A stretch of 64,000 bases of DNA from Zopfochytrium polystomum. Lineage: Eukaryota; Chytridiomycota; Chytridiomycetes; Chytridiales; Chytridiaceae. This document shows, one piece after another, positions 47,266 to 56,477 of this stretch; positions within the stretch are counted from its first letter, which is position 1; each line of letters starts with the position of its first letter. Both the position numbers and the translations under genes were made by a program. Below the pieces are notes generated by a model. The model did no database searches, was not told the DNA's origin, and saw only the letters and a list, made by a program, of their open reading frames with translations. Where the stretch lies: contig JAIVFJ010000010.1 of NCBI GenBank assembly GCA_025765615.1, forward strand, positions 310,001 through 374,000, written 5' to 3'.

Positions 47266-49118
47266 TAGAGACAGTGGGGTAAGCGATGCGTCGCCCCTTA
47301 CTGAGTTGTGAAGAGAAGTTTGGAAGTTTACCTTCAGAGGCGTCCCTCGTATAGGCATATTCCGTGTCTGCATCCCCCTCCCATGTATTGGCGTTCGAGC
47401 CAGGGAGCTGCAGGGTGATGTGGTACATTCTGTTGAATTTTTCGCCAAGAACGTATTCTGAGTTCCCCAAGAGGAGAATGGCAGAGTCTGGCTGGAAGAT
47501 CAGATTTCCCCCCGTCGTGTCCAGGAGATGGTTGATGGAAACCAGGGTGTCTGAGAAGTCGGGTACGTAGTACGAGTTCTGCAAGACGGTTGTGAAGTCA
47601 CCAGCCCGAAGATAAAAATCCCCGACACCAGCGGCTGGTGTGTATGCTCCTTCGGCCGTTTGTATTAGACGACAACAAGGTTGCAGATTGCTGAAAGTGC
47701 GAGAATAGGTGACATTGTTGTTGTGGCACCTGAATCAAGAATTGCTTCGTAGATGCATTCTGAGGCAATAGCAGCGTTGTCGTTGGCAATTCCACAGTGT
47801 TCGCTGTGTGGACTGTTTGGAAATGCTTGATATATCTCCTCCTCGTTGCCACTGAAAAGTTCATCCTCTGAGAAGTCAGAGAGAGTTGTTGTGACGGTGA
47901 TTGGAGGTGACGGTGTGCGACTGTGTATAAGAATCGGGGTTTCTGGCCTAGCCCACCAAATATCTCGGGCAGAGAGTGCCTTATCGGAAAGAAACTGGTC
48001 AAGCGCGCCGGAGTCCTCAAGGGCCTCGTTTGCTTGCTCCCCTGTATCCATCTTCCCAAAGTCGAGAGTAAGGTTTGTAAGCCACGTGGTGTCCGAGTCA
48101 GGGTTTGAAGGCTTGCCTGTGTGCGCAGTGGTTGGGGCAGGGCTCTCAAGTATGTGCACAGTTGCAGAAGGAGTCTCAGTCATCTCCTCATCCAACACCT
48201 CATTTATGTTTGAAGTGCTTCTGAAGATTTTGACTTTTGATTTAGGCTTTCGCTGATTAACCTTTAGACTTTTGGAATTAAACTTTAAACTTTTGACTGA
48301 TAAGCTTTCGGAGCTTAAATCAGATAAGCTTTCAAAGTCTAAAACCTTAGCCTGATTGGCTTTATCAGTTCTGGCCTTGGCTCCCCCCTCATCTGGTTGT
48401 TTTCCTTTCACGTTAGCAGCATGTGCTTTTGTGTCAGAGAATTTTTCCGTTTTTGCTGCTGCGGCAGCTGCGCGTTCGGCTGCAGTAAGGCATTTGTCTG
48501 GTGTGTGCTCAACCCAGCGACCATGGATTTTGCATGTCCCTCCTTGACCAATAGGCTTATCCTTCTCCAGCGAAACCTTCTTCGAGGTTGGAGTGTCAGC
48601 GGCTGGCGCTTTTCGCTTCGTTGCTTGCGCAGACGATGCTTTCTCCTTTCCGTCGTGAGCTTGCTGGTAAAGAATGTGAGCAGCTTGGACATCGTCCAGA
48701 ACTGCAGCCTTTGAATCATAGCCTCCTGCTCGGCGACCAAGTTGCAATCGCAGGCGTACTGAGTTGAACTCATCGGCACTAGGCAAGGATTTGTAGATTG
48801 CATAAGGTACGAGTGACAGGAAACTGTTTTTCGCTCCTTCGCATCCTGCTGTTGTGCACGTGAAGTATTTCTCATAGTCACTGCAGATGAGCTGGATTGT
48901 GGAGAACCATTTACGTTCTGTGACATGACCTGATGGTTTCTGCAGGCTCATGAGTGTAGAAACCCATTTGAAACCTTCAGGACCGTTGTGGTCGTTTGCA
49001 GCATAATATGTATTCAGCCACACAAGTCGTTCATGGACAGTATTGATCTTTTCCCTCTCAAGGTGGTCAACGTCCTCCTGGCGGCAGCAGGCGTTGAAGC
49101 CTGCAAGTGCTTTGGAGT
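47249..49118 (-). pseudogene. Ty1/copia-like gag-protease remnant, downstream part
   Basis: Continuation, on the minus strand, of a frame that begins at 54756 and is interrupted by the gypsy insertion. It carries helical gag sequence (ERLVWLNTYYAANDHNGPEG, then CEGAKNSFLSLVPYAIYKSL), a Lys/Ser-rich spacer, and an aspartic protease motif AILDSGATTTMSP typical of copia elements. A frameshift near 47690 follows the protease motif. The next frame has LQNSYYVPDFSDTLVSINHL, the usual copia sequence between protease and integrase. It ends at about 47270 at repeat R1, so integrase, RT and RNase H are lost. Confidence 0.8.
49114..49118 (+). other. Target-site duplication GGAGT, left
   Basis: Five bases immediately outside the left LTR, identical to 54424-54428. 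Confidence 0.95.
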
Positions 49119-49471
49119 TGTCAGGAACAGGGCAGGACAGGACAAGGCAGACAAGGAACTGAGAGGAGTGATGATTGTATTGGAAACAATAATTCACTTG
49201 AGGGATGGGACAGGTCCCCCATCCCCCTTTTATACCTTTTGAGAGTGTTCCTTGTCAAGACTCAAAGAAAGTTCCAGAAAGAGCAATTAGTAATACAATG
49301 ATACCAATGATACCAATGACAACAAGACAAGTCAGGAAAGCAAAGAAGGTTCCAGAAGGTTCCACAAGGTTCCATGAAGGAATGTTCTAGAAGGTTCCAG
49401 AAGGTTCCAGAAGGTTCCATGAAGGAATGTTCTAGAAGGTTCCAGAGGTTTCCAGAGGGTGATTCATAACA
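49119..49471 (-). repeat. 3' LTR of the gypsy element
   Basis: 353 bp, identical to 54071-54423 except for one substitution (AAG versus CAAG context near 49260). It contains several near-identical 11-12-bp AGAAGGTTCCA units between about 49350 and 49450. Confidence 0.97.
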
Positions 49472-49486
49472 TCATCTCCCCCTTTT
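49472..49486 (-). promoter_or_regulatory. Polypurine tract
   Basis: On the element strand AAAAGGGGGAGATGA ends exactly at the 3' LTR. It is the expected plus-strand primer. It also encodes the last pol codons and the TGA stop. Confidence 0.85.
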
Positions 49487-52400
49487 AGGCCTCTTCTGCA
49501 ACTTGGTGGGGTACCTGGTCTTGAACTTGAGCAGAAGGTCTTGGCAGTGAGTGAGGTTTGACTCAGGTTCCCAGGTGTTGTCAGCATCTGAGTAACCTTT
49601 CCACTTAACAAGGAACTTGAGTGTCCTTCCAAACCACTTGGCATCCAAGATTTGTTCAACCTCAAATTCCTCTTCACCTTCTACCTCAACTGGAGGAGGA
49701 GGAGGAACAACTCTGCCTGGAATGGAATTGGCCACAAACTTCTCTAAAAGGCTGACATGGAAAACTGGGTGGATCTTCATGGATGCAGGGAGATCCAGCT
49801 TGAAGGTGACTGGATTGATTTGCTCCAAGATCTTGAAAGGTCCCAACTTGAGGTTGTCTAGCTTGGGACTTGGTCTTTTGGTCTGCAAGTTCTTCCTCAG
49901 AAGCCAAACTTGCTGACCCACAGCAAGGTCATGGTCCATTCTGTGAGTGTTGGCGAATCTTGAGGCATCTTCTTGGGCTTGCTTCAGGGTGGAGTCCAGG
50001 AAGGAGTTGATGATCTTGAGCTTATGTAAGTGTGAAGCCGCAGCAGGAGCTTGGACATTGGATAGGGTCTCTTGTCCCAGAAGATCTCCTCTTGGATTGA
50101 AGCCATAGGTTGCAAAGAAAGGAGATAGCTGGGTGCTTGAGTGGAGAGAATTGTTGAGAGCAAATTCTGCCAGTGGAAGGAGGGTGGGCCAATCATCCTG
50201 TTGATAGCTGACATAGCACCTCAAATACTGCTCCAGAGTCTGGTTTGTTCTTTCTGTTTGTCCATCAGTCTGAGGGTGATAAGCAGTTGACAGTTGAGAC
50301 TTGATTCCAAGGGCTGCTGTGAGTGCTTTCCAAAATTGAGATCTGAACTGAGGTCCTCTGTCACTGATGATTGACTGAGGCAGCCCATGGAGCCTGAATA
50401 TGTGCTGCAAAAACAGGTCTGCTGTTCCTTGTGCATCTATATTCTCAGTGCAGGGGATGAAATGGGCCAACTTTGTCCTTCTGCAGATGACAACAAGGAT
50501 AGAGTCAAATCCATGGGATGGGGGCAGTTTCACAATGAAGTCCATGGATATTGATGACCAAGGGCTGATGGCAATTGGGAGGGGCTCCAGAAGTCCATAG
50601 GGCTTGTGTCTGCTGGATTTGTTTCTTTGACAGGTTTCACAGCTGCTGACATAGTTCTTGATGTACTTCCTCATGCCTGGCCAGTAGAAGTCTCTGGAAA
50701 CAAGCTCATAGGTCTTGTGCTCTCCTGGGTGTCCAGCTGTTGCTGCATCATGCCTTGTCTTGAGTATCTCAAGTTTTTCCTCTTCTTGGCTGATTTGAAT
50801 CTTGTGAGGCTTGGGGTCCTTGGAAATAGCATGGGCCCACACACTGTCAGGAAGCAATGAAAGGTGTGTCTTGGATGGTGGGGTGAAACCATCTCCCCCT
50901 TCAGGTGCAAGGTCTGTTCTTCTTGACAGGGCATCAGCCACAGTGTTAAGGTGGCCAGGAGAATAGCACAGCTTAAAGTCATACTCAGAGAGCAGTTCAG
51001 CCCACCTGGCATGCCTCTGCTTGAGCAACCTCCTTGCCCTGAAGAAGGTGAGGTTCTTGTGATCAGAATAGACAGAGATGCCTTTAGAACCAGCCAAGTA
51101 GTGTCTCCAGAATTTGAATGCTTCCACAATTGCAAGCAACTCCTTGTCATGGACTGTGTAGTTACACTCAGCACTGTTCAGCTTCCTGGAGTAATATGCC
51201 ACTGGATGCAGAGGAGCAGAGGGGTCCTGAGAGCTTGGCTGGGACAGAACAGCGCCAAGGGCATAGTCTGAGGCATCAGTTTCCAAGGTGAAGGGAAGCA
51301 AGGGATCCACATGCTTAAGGAGTGGTGCACTTGTGGTTGCTGTCTTAAGAGCTAGCCAGGCTTGCTCTGCTGCTGGGGTCCATTCAAACTTGGTGGTCTT
51401 CTTGGTGAGATCAGTGAGAGGCTTGGCTATGGCAGAATAGTTGGCAATGAAGGTTCTGTAGAAGTTGCAAAATCCAAGGAAGCTTTGAACATCCTTGATG
51501 GAATTTGGAGCCTTCCATTCAAGAATAGTTTGGATCTTGTCTGGTGCCATGGAGATCCCTTTGTCAGACACAATGAACCCCAAAAACTCAATGGAGGTCT
51601 TGTGGAATTCACACCTCTCCAGCTTTGCATAGAGGTGATGCTGTCTGAGTCTCTCCAAGACAGTCTTGACATGTCCCATATGGCTTGCAGTGTCAGATGA
51701 AAATACCAGGATATCATCCAGGTAGACAATGACAAAAAGGTCCAGAATATCCCTGAAGATGTCATTCATCATGCCTTGGAAAATAGCTGGAGCATTGGTA
51801 AGTCCAAAGGGCATAACCAAGTACTCAAAGTGACCGTATTTGCATCTGAAGGCAGTCTTCCATTGATCCTGGGGCTTAATTCTGACCAAATTGTAGGCAC
51901 CTCTGAGGTCAATCTTGGAAAATATCCTTGCATGGCTCAGTTTGTCCAGTAATTCAGAGATGAGAGGCAGTGGATAGCGGTTCTTGACTGTCATCTCATT
52001 GAGATCTCTGTAGTCCACACAGGGTCTCAGTCCCCCATCCTTCTTCTTGACAAAAAAGATGGGAGCTCCAGCTGGTGACTTGGAAGGTTGGATGAATCCC
52101 TTGTTCAGCATTTCTTCAATGTATTCTTGGAGGGCCTTGGCTTCTGGTGGAGAGAGGTGGTACAGTGGCTTGAAAGGTGGGCTGCAAGTTTCATCCTTGA
52201 GTGGGATTTCACAGTCATAAGGCCTCTGAGCTGGTAGCAGGTCTGCCTTGGTCTTGGAAAACACATCAGCATAAGGGAGATATTCTTTTGGTAGCTTGGA
52301 TGCCAGCAAAAGGTCTGATGGGTCCAGGTTGTCGTGCTCCTCAGCAGTGGGGCTTGAATTCTTGACTGGGAACTGTGATTCTTGAATCTTTGACTGAGAG

Positions 52401-53191
52401 TTCTGTTCTTGGCAAAGACTGTGAGCTGTGGAACTTGAATCTTGAATGTGGACTGTGAACTGTGGTACTTGAATCTTTGACTGTGGGTTCTGTGAACAAG
52501 AGTCATGGCCATGACTGTGAGCTCTATGAGCTCTACTTGAATCTTGACTGTGAACTGTGAACTGTGGAACTGGAGTCTTGGCTGGCTGTGAATCTTGAAT
52601 CAAGGGCTTGAGAGCATGAGACTTGGGGGCTTGACTTGAGTTTTGGGTGACTGTTCCAATTGGTGGAGGTTGGACTTGACCAGTGACCCAATCAATGGCA
52701 GGGTTCTGGGTTTGCAGCCATGGTAATCCCAGGATGACAGAGAATGTGGGTGAGCCAAGATCCAATACTTCCAGATTGACCATGGATGGTGGAAAGTCTT
52801 GGATGTGGAGGTTTAGCTTGGTTTCATGGCTGATTTCCTTGAACAGAGCATGATTGGCAAAGTGGACCTTGAGGGGTGTGGATTTCTTGATCGTAGGAAT
52901 GGCACAAGACTTGGCAAGGGTGGCATCAATGATGTTGCAGGATGATCCAGAGTCTATAAGGGCCTTGGTTGTGATGGTTGACTTGGGTGAGAGTTGAATC
53001 TTGACATCCATGGTGAGTTGGTGGGGCTTGGAATCTGAGGTGTTTGTGGTGCTGGTGGTGGTGATGAAACAGGGGCAGCTTGGAGGAGGGTCCAGGGAAT
53101 TGCCCCTCAGTGAGCCTGGACCTGGGAGTTTGGGTGCTTCTTCCTTGGGCAGTCCTTGACAGCATGCTCCTTGGAGCCACAGTAAAAACAC
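49472..53191 (-). CDS. Gypsy pol polyprotein (protease, RT, RNase H, integrase, chromodomain)
   Basis: Expressed as a -1 frameshift fusion with gag, so the frame opening at 53191 is not a true start. Motifs in order: aspartic protease ALIDSGSSCNIIDATLA; reverse transcriptase with DGGLRPCVDYRDLN and the catalytic FVIVYLDDILVFS; RNase H with LETDASDYALGAVLSQ; integrase zinc region with HPGEHK and CETCQRNK; DDE core with SMDFIVKLP, IISDRGPQFRSQFW and QTDGQTERTNQ; a GPY/F-like segment LGPFKILEQINPVTFKLD; and a C-terminal chromodomain with FLVKWKGYSDADNTWEPESN. No internal stop is present. The chromodomain is expected to steer integration to particular histone marks. Confidence 0.97.
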   Translation of the reverse strand: MFLLWLQGACCQGLPKEEAPKLPGPGSLRGNSLDPPPSCPCFITTTSTTNTSDSKPHQLTMDVKIQLSPKSTITTKALIDSGSSCNIIDATLAKSCAIPTIKKSTPLKVHFANHALFKEISHETKLNLHIQDFPPSMVNLEVLDLGSPTFSVILGLPWLQTQNPAIDWVTGQVQPPPIGTVTQNSSQAPKSHALKPLIQDSQPAKTPVPQFTVHSQDSSRAHRAHSHGHDSCSQNPQSKIQVPQFTVHIQDSSSTAHSLCQEQNSQSKIQESQFPVKNSSPTAEEHDNLDPSDLLLASKLPKEYLPYADVFSKTKADLLPAQRPYDCEIPLKDETCSPPFKPLYHLSPPEAKALQEYIEEMLNKGFIQPSKSPAGAPIFFVKKKDGGLRPCVDYRDLNEMTVKNRYPLPLISELLDKLSHARIFSKIDLRGAYNLVRIKPQDQWKTAFRCKYGHFEYLVMPFGLTNAPAIFQGMMNDIFRDILDLFVIVYLDDILVFSSDTASHMGHVKTVLERLRQHHLYAKLERCEFHKTSIEFLGFIVSDKGISMAPDKIQTILEWKAPNSIKDVQSFLGFCNFYRTFIANYSAIAKPLTDLTKKTTKFEWTPAAEQAWLALKTATTSAPLLKHVDPLLPFTLETDASDYALGAVLSQPSSQDPSAPLHPVAYYSRKLNSAECNYTVHDKELLAIVEAFKFWRHYLAGSKGISVYSDHKNLTFFRARRLLKQRHARWAELLSEYDFKLCYSPGHLNTVADALSRRTDLAPEGGDGFTPPSKTHLSLLPDSVWAHAISKDPKPHKIQISQEEEKLEILKTRHDAATAGHPGEHKTYELVSRDFYWPGMRKYIKNYVSSCETCQRNKSSRHKPYGLLEPLPIAISPWSSISMDFIVKLPPSHGFDSILVVICRRTKLAHFIPCTENIDAQGTADLFLQHIFRLHGLPQSIISDRGPQFRSQFWKALTAALGIKSQLSTAYHPQTDGQTERTNQTLEQYLRCYVSYQQDDWPTLLPLAEFALNNSLHSSTQLSPFFATYGFNPRGDLLGQETLSNVQAPAAASHLHKLKIINSFLDSTLKQAQEDASRFANTHRMDHDLAVGQQVWLLRKNLQTKRPSPKLDNLKLGPFKILEQINPVTFKLDLPASMKIHPVFHVSLLEKFVANSIPGRVVPPPPPVEVEGEEEFEVEQILDAKWFGRTLKFLVKWKGYSDADNTWEPESNLTHCQDLLLKFKTRYPTKLQKRPKRGR
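53089..53134 (-). promoter_or_regulatory. Predicted -1 ribosomal frameshift signal between gag and pol
   Basis: On the element strand the heptamer CCCAAAC (53134-53128) lies in the gag frame as C CCA AAC, the classic X XXY YYZ pattern. A 5-nt spacer follows, then GGTCCAGG (53122-53115), an 18-nt loop and its perfect complement CCTGGACC (53096-53089). Pol is in the -1 frame relative to gag, so this site explains its expression. Confidence 0.85.
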
Positions 53192-54030
53192 AGTCCCTGC
53201 TGGGCCCTCCTTGTTTTCTCCTCTTGGCTCAGAGGACCCTTAGGAAGTGTCTCAACTGCATCCACTTGCATGGGTTCAGGAACTGTGAGAGCTTGAGGAA
53301 CTGGGGTAGGTCTTGATGTAGTTCCTACTTGTCTTTGCTTCAGCCTCTTGGAGTAGAGTCTGTTGTCAATCTTGATGGCAAGGAGAATGTACTCTTCCAA
53401 GGTCTCAGGGATGTGCAGAGACTGGGAGAGCATGTCTTGGATAGACTCATGGAGACCATCATGGTACAGCTCCATCAGAGCTGCATCATTGTATCCAGAG
53501 TCTCTGGCTAGTTGCTTGAATTGGTTGGTGTAGGCCACACAAGATTGCTTTCCTTGCTTGATATGCTTGAGCTTGGATCTTGCTGTCCAAGATGCGTAGG
53601 GGTCACCAAAGGTAGCCTCCAGCCCCTCCCAGAGCTCTTGCAGGGTGGTGGGTGTGCTTGGGAGAGATCTGTACCATGATTGAGCTTGACCAGACAGGAG
53701 GGTGCTTGTGAAAAGAACCTTGACTTGCTCACTGGGAAATCTTGAAGGTTGGAGAAGGATGACATTCTCCACAGTGGCCATGAAGTTCCTAAGGTCTTTG
53801 GCCAGCCCAGTGAACTTGTCAGGGCTGGGAACCTTTGGCTCTCTTGCTTGGTTGGCTTGAGGCAGGGGAAGAGCTTGATGTTCTTGTTGGTGAAGTTGTT
53901 GTTGAAGCTGGTGCTGCTGGTGAAGGACTTGTTCTTGAAGTTGGTGTGTCTGTCTTGAGAGGGCTTGTAATTGGTCCATCAAGGCTTGGAAGGCAGTTGC
54001 ATCAGGGAAGGTGTTGTTTGGGTCAGACAT
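53107..54030 (-). CDS. Gypsy gag (capsid-nucleocapsid) protein
   Basis: 307 residues, start ATG at 54030. A Gln-rich coiled-coil-like N-terminus is followed by the retrotransposon gag domain (LPSTPTTLQELWEGLEATFGD, then CVAYTNQFKQLARDSGYND). The zinc knuckle CFYCGSKEHAVKDC has CCHC spacing. It is the structural protein of the particle and overlaps pol by 85 nt. Confidence 0.95.
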   Translation of the reverse strand: MSDPNNTFPDATAFQALMDQLQALSRQTHQLQEQVLHQQHQLQQQLHQQEHQALPLPQANQAREPKVPSPDKFTGLAKDLRNFMATVENVILLQPSRFPSEQVKVLFTSTLLSGQAQSWYRSLPSTPTTLQELWEGLEATFGDPYASWTARSKLKHIKQGKQSCVAYTNQFKQLARDSGYNDAALMELYHDGLHESIQDMLSQSLHIPETLEEYILLAIKIDNRLYSKRLKQRQVGTTSRPTPVPQALTVPEPMQVDAVETLPKGPLSQEEKTRRAQQGLCFYCGSKEHAVKDCPRKKHPNSQVQAH

Positions 54031-54057
54031 GATGGCAGAGAGTAGTGGGAGAGGGTG

Positions 54058-54068
54058 AAGTGAATTAT
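54058..54068 (-). promoter_or_regulatory. Primer-binding site, self-complementary to the element's own transcript
   Basis: Two bases inside the 5' LTR border the element strand reads ATAATTCACTT. It is not complementary to a tRNA CCA end (no TGG start). It is perfectly complementary over 11 nt to AAGTGAATTAT at 54151-54141 in the LTR, which lies about 35 nt downstream of the TATAAAA box, that is at the predicted transcript 5' end. Confidence 0.85.
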
Positions 54069-54070
54069 GA

Positions 54071-54423
54071 TGTCAGGAACAGGGCAGGACAGGACAAGGC
54101 AGACAAGGAACTGAGAGGAGTGATGATTGTATTGGAAACAATAATTCACTTGAGGGATGGGACAGGTCCCCCATCCCCCTTTTATACCTTTTGAGAGTGT
54201 TCCTTGTCAAGACTCCAAGAAAGTTCCAGAAAGAGCAATTAGTAATACAATGATACCAATGATACCAATGACAACAAGACAAGTCAGGAAAGCAAAGAAG
54301 GTTCCAGAAGGTTCCACAAGGTTCCATGAAGGAATGTTCTAGAAGGTTCCAGAAGGTTCCAGAAGGTTCCATGAAGGAATGTTCTAGAAGGTTCCAGAGG
54401 TTTCCAGAGGGTGATTCATAACA
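54071..54423 (-). repeat. 5' LTR of the gypsy element
   Basis: 353 bp. It contains the promoter and predicted transcription start; see the TATA box and self-priming entries. Confidence 0.97.
54180..54186 (-). promoter_or_regulatory. TATA box of the gypsy LTR
   Basis: TATAAAA on the element strand, followed by a G-rich stretch and the predicted start of the R region about 35 nt downstream. Confidence 0.75.
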
Positions 54424-54428
54424 GGAGT
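54424..54428 (+). other. Target-site duplication GGAGT, right
   Basis: Five bases immediately outside the right LTR, identical to 49114-49118. Confidence 0.95.
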
Positions 54429-54756
54429 GTAGTTGTTTGTGTGCAGTGTAGTCTCGCCGAGTCTTTGCAACGAGTCCATTATAGTCAGCAAGTGCGGCAT
54501 TGAAGGTTTGCATAGCAGCAGTGTGTGCTGCCTTCTGTGCGTCTGTTGCCTCAGCAGGGAGGACAGCAGGTTTTGCAGGTGCTCGATAACCCATGATGCG
54601 ACTCATGAATATGGCGATGGTTGGAGCAAGAGAGTTTACAGCCAAGAATTCATCTGCACTGAGTGATCGAAGATGCTCGAGGATGACAGTGTCGCGATGA
54701 CGCGTCCACGCCGTGTAGGACACACCAGAAAAACGAATGGGGTTTGCACTTGCCAT
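54429..54756 (-). pseudogene. Ty1/copia-like gag, N-terminal part
   Basis: Starts ATG at 54756 (MASANPIRFSGVSYTAWTRH) and reads helical gag sequence up to the gypsy target site. Beyond the insertion the same frame resumes at 49118. An F-x-G-x-x-Y-x-x-W pattern near the N-terminus is typical of copia-type gag proteins. Confidence 0.75.
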
Positions 54757-55247
54757 CTTCTTTGTGTTGGTGATTGCGCCTGGCGTGTCAGAAGGGCACC
54801 AACAGACTTGAGTCGGCGTGGAGCGATAAAGCTTGTTTAGAGCGTGAGCCCTTCTCTTGTTAAGAGCGAAGCGCCCTTTGTTGTCAAAGTAGATGGAGAG
54901 CCGATGCTCTCAGACAGATTGGTCTTGTTTAGAGTGCAGAGCACACCCTTTTCTTGTAAGAGCAAAGCGCCCTATACGAACGAGGTATCGACCTGAGGTA
55001 GAACTTGAAGAGCTTCGCAGGTCAAGGTAGAGGGTATGTTGACTCAGATAAGAATAATGGTTTTTGTTTGTTGTATTCGAGGGTAGAGAGAGAGCAGGCA
55101 GATGTGATCAGGATCTGGGATGATGCTTCTCTGGAGCTGCTGGGGCTCCCCCTTTTATACTGCAGGTGGTCTCAGGAATCAGACTCTGGTGATAGCCTTT
55201 TAGCTCTGAGAGATAGAGTTTAGACTTTGAGGAGTCAGGAGGCAGGC
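54757..55247 (-). other. Presumed 5' leader and LTR region of the copia remnant
   Basis: Lies upstream of the copia gag on its own strand. A TATAAAA box on the minus strand (55153-55159) precedes a G-rich run, similar in layout to the gypsy LTR promoter. Two near repeats with AAGCGCCCT lie at about 54890 and 54966. No second LTR was found because the 3' part of the element is lost, so the LTR borders are unknown. Confidence 0.35.
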
Positions 55248-55249
55248 AT

Positions 55250-55472
55250 GACATCATTGTTGCATCACGCTGATTTGGCCAAAACTTCCATGGAGTTATG
55301 TGTGCAAAGAAGTAAGTCAGGCTCCCTGTCAAGCTCCTATAATCATTCCTATCAAATTGCAAGAGTGAAGCACACTGATGTGGTCTACCCAGACTGGGGA
55401 TTGAAACCACCTCTAAGCACTCGTACAGTGTCAGAGATTGAGAAAGTGTAGATAAGGTGTGCAAACTCCAAC
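55250..55472 (+). repeat. Repeat R4, copy 1
   Basis: About 220 bp, recurring in the same orientation at 57382-57632 at visibly lower identity. Shared anchors include TTGCATCAC, GTGGCCAAAACT-like, CCTATCAAATTGC and ACTCCAAC. Confidence 0.7.
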
Positions 55473-55480
55473 AAGGAAGT

Positions 55481-55878
55481 GCCCTGTCTGTCCCGTCGCT
55501 ATTAAACACTCCTTTTATGTTTGAGATTAGGTTCCTGTGATAAAAACCCCCATTTCCCTCTTCTCTCTCTTTATTCTGCAGTTGTGTTGCACCCTCGGGA
55601 GTGCCCTTCTGTTTCCCCTTGCATCGGCCTGCGGCCATGCAAGTAATCGGTGCTCTGGCACTGATCCTTCAGAGGATTGTCCCTCTGAATGTCCATTCTT
55701 CGTGTTTGAGACCCCTGTTAGACAGATCAGTTGGGATACTTCGTGGACTAGGCAAGTAGTAGGGTTGAAACACCCTCTAGACAACAGCCCAATAAAGTTA
55801 GTTTTAGCCTATTATTTGCTTTCCCTCGCTCTATGGCCCAGATCCCAGGGTCAAAGGAGTGAGTATAGTCTCACATAT
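55481..55878 (-). repeat. Repeat R3, copy 2
   Basis: Inverted partner of 44867-45262. R3 and R4 touch here, which suggests that they may be parts of one larger element. Confidence 0.75.
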
Positions 55879-56477
55879 ATGTCTGTAGTTGGATTCCACG
55901 ATTGTGTACCACTGTGTGCACTTGATGACACGATCTCCTGTGGATATGTGAGCTGGTGTGATGCACATGTCAGATGCTCTTGTGCTGGTGCTGATCACTG
56001 TAGGGATTGCATTCTGCTGTTGCTGTCTTGAGACTTCTTGCTGTTTGCATCACAACATGAAGAAACTGATCACCAAGCTAAGAAATTGCACAACAGTTGT
56101 TGATTTTTAAAACAGCACACTCGGTGACCTGAGTATGGAGAATTATTGAAGTGGCAGTGGAGAAGGCAACGTCATGAGTGGAGGCGGCGTTGCAAGAAGG
56201 TTGAAGGGTTGAGGAACTGAAGCTTTAATTGAGAACTTGTACAAGGGAGCGAGCGTAGCAAGCGATCAAAGGCAAGTGGATAAAGAGAGCTTGTTTTCGA
56301 CAGGGACTGGCAAATTGGAGTGAGAGTGTGTCATTTTTCAATAAGAAAACTCTGCCCAATTTATACTCCTGCAGGGAGTTTGACCAGTTTTCCTGTTTTG
56401 CCTATCTGAACAAGTTGCAAACTGCTTCAGACAGAACTTTGCTCTGGGGAGGTGTTGTAAACCCCTTCCCACAGAGG

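Larger units (their letters stand above)
49119..54423 (-). mobile_element. Complete Ty3/gypsy chromovirus (5,305 bp), Tf1/sushi-like
   Basis: Full-length LTR retrotransposon in minus orientation: LTRs 54071-54423 (5') and 49119-49471 (3'), gag, pol, primer-binding site and polypurine tract. The LTRs start TG and end CA, are 353 bp each and differ at one base seen by eye. It is flanked by the duplication GGAGT and sits inside the gag frame of a copia-like element. Domain order protease, RT, RNase H, integrase, chromodomain places it with the chromoviruses. All frames look open, so it was probably active recently. Confidence 0.97.

Noticed and set aside
49119..54423. Endogenous animal or plant virus
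   Set aside because: There is no envelope gene. The domain order, chromodomain and self-priming layout are those of a fungal Ty3/gypsy chromovirus retrotransposon.
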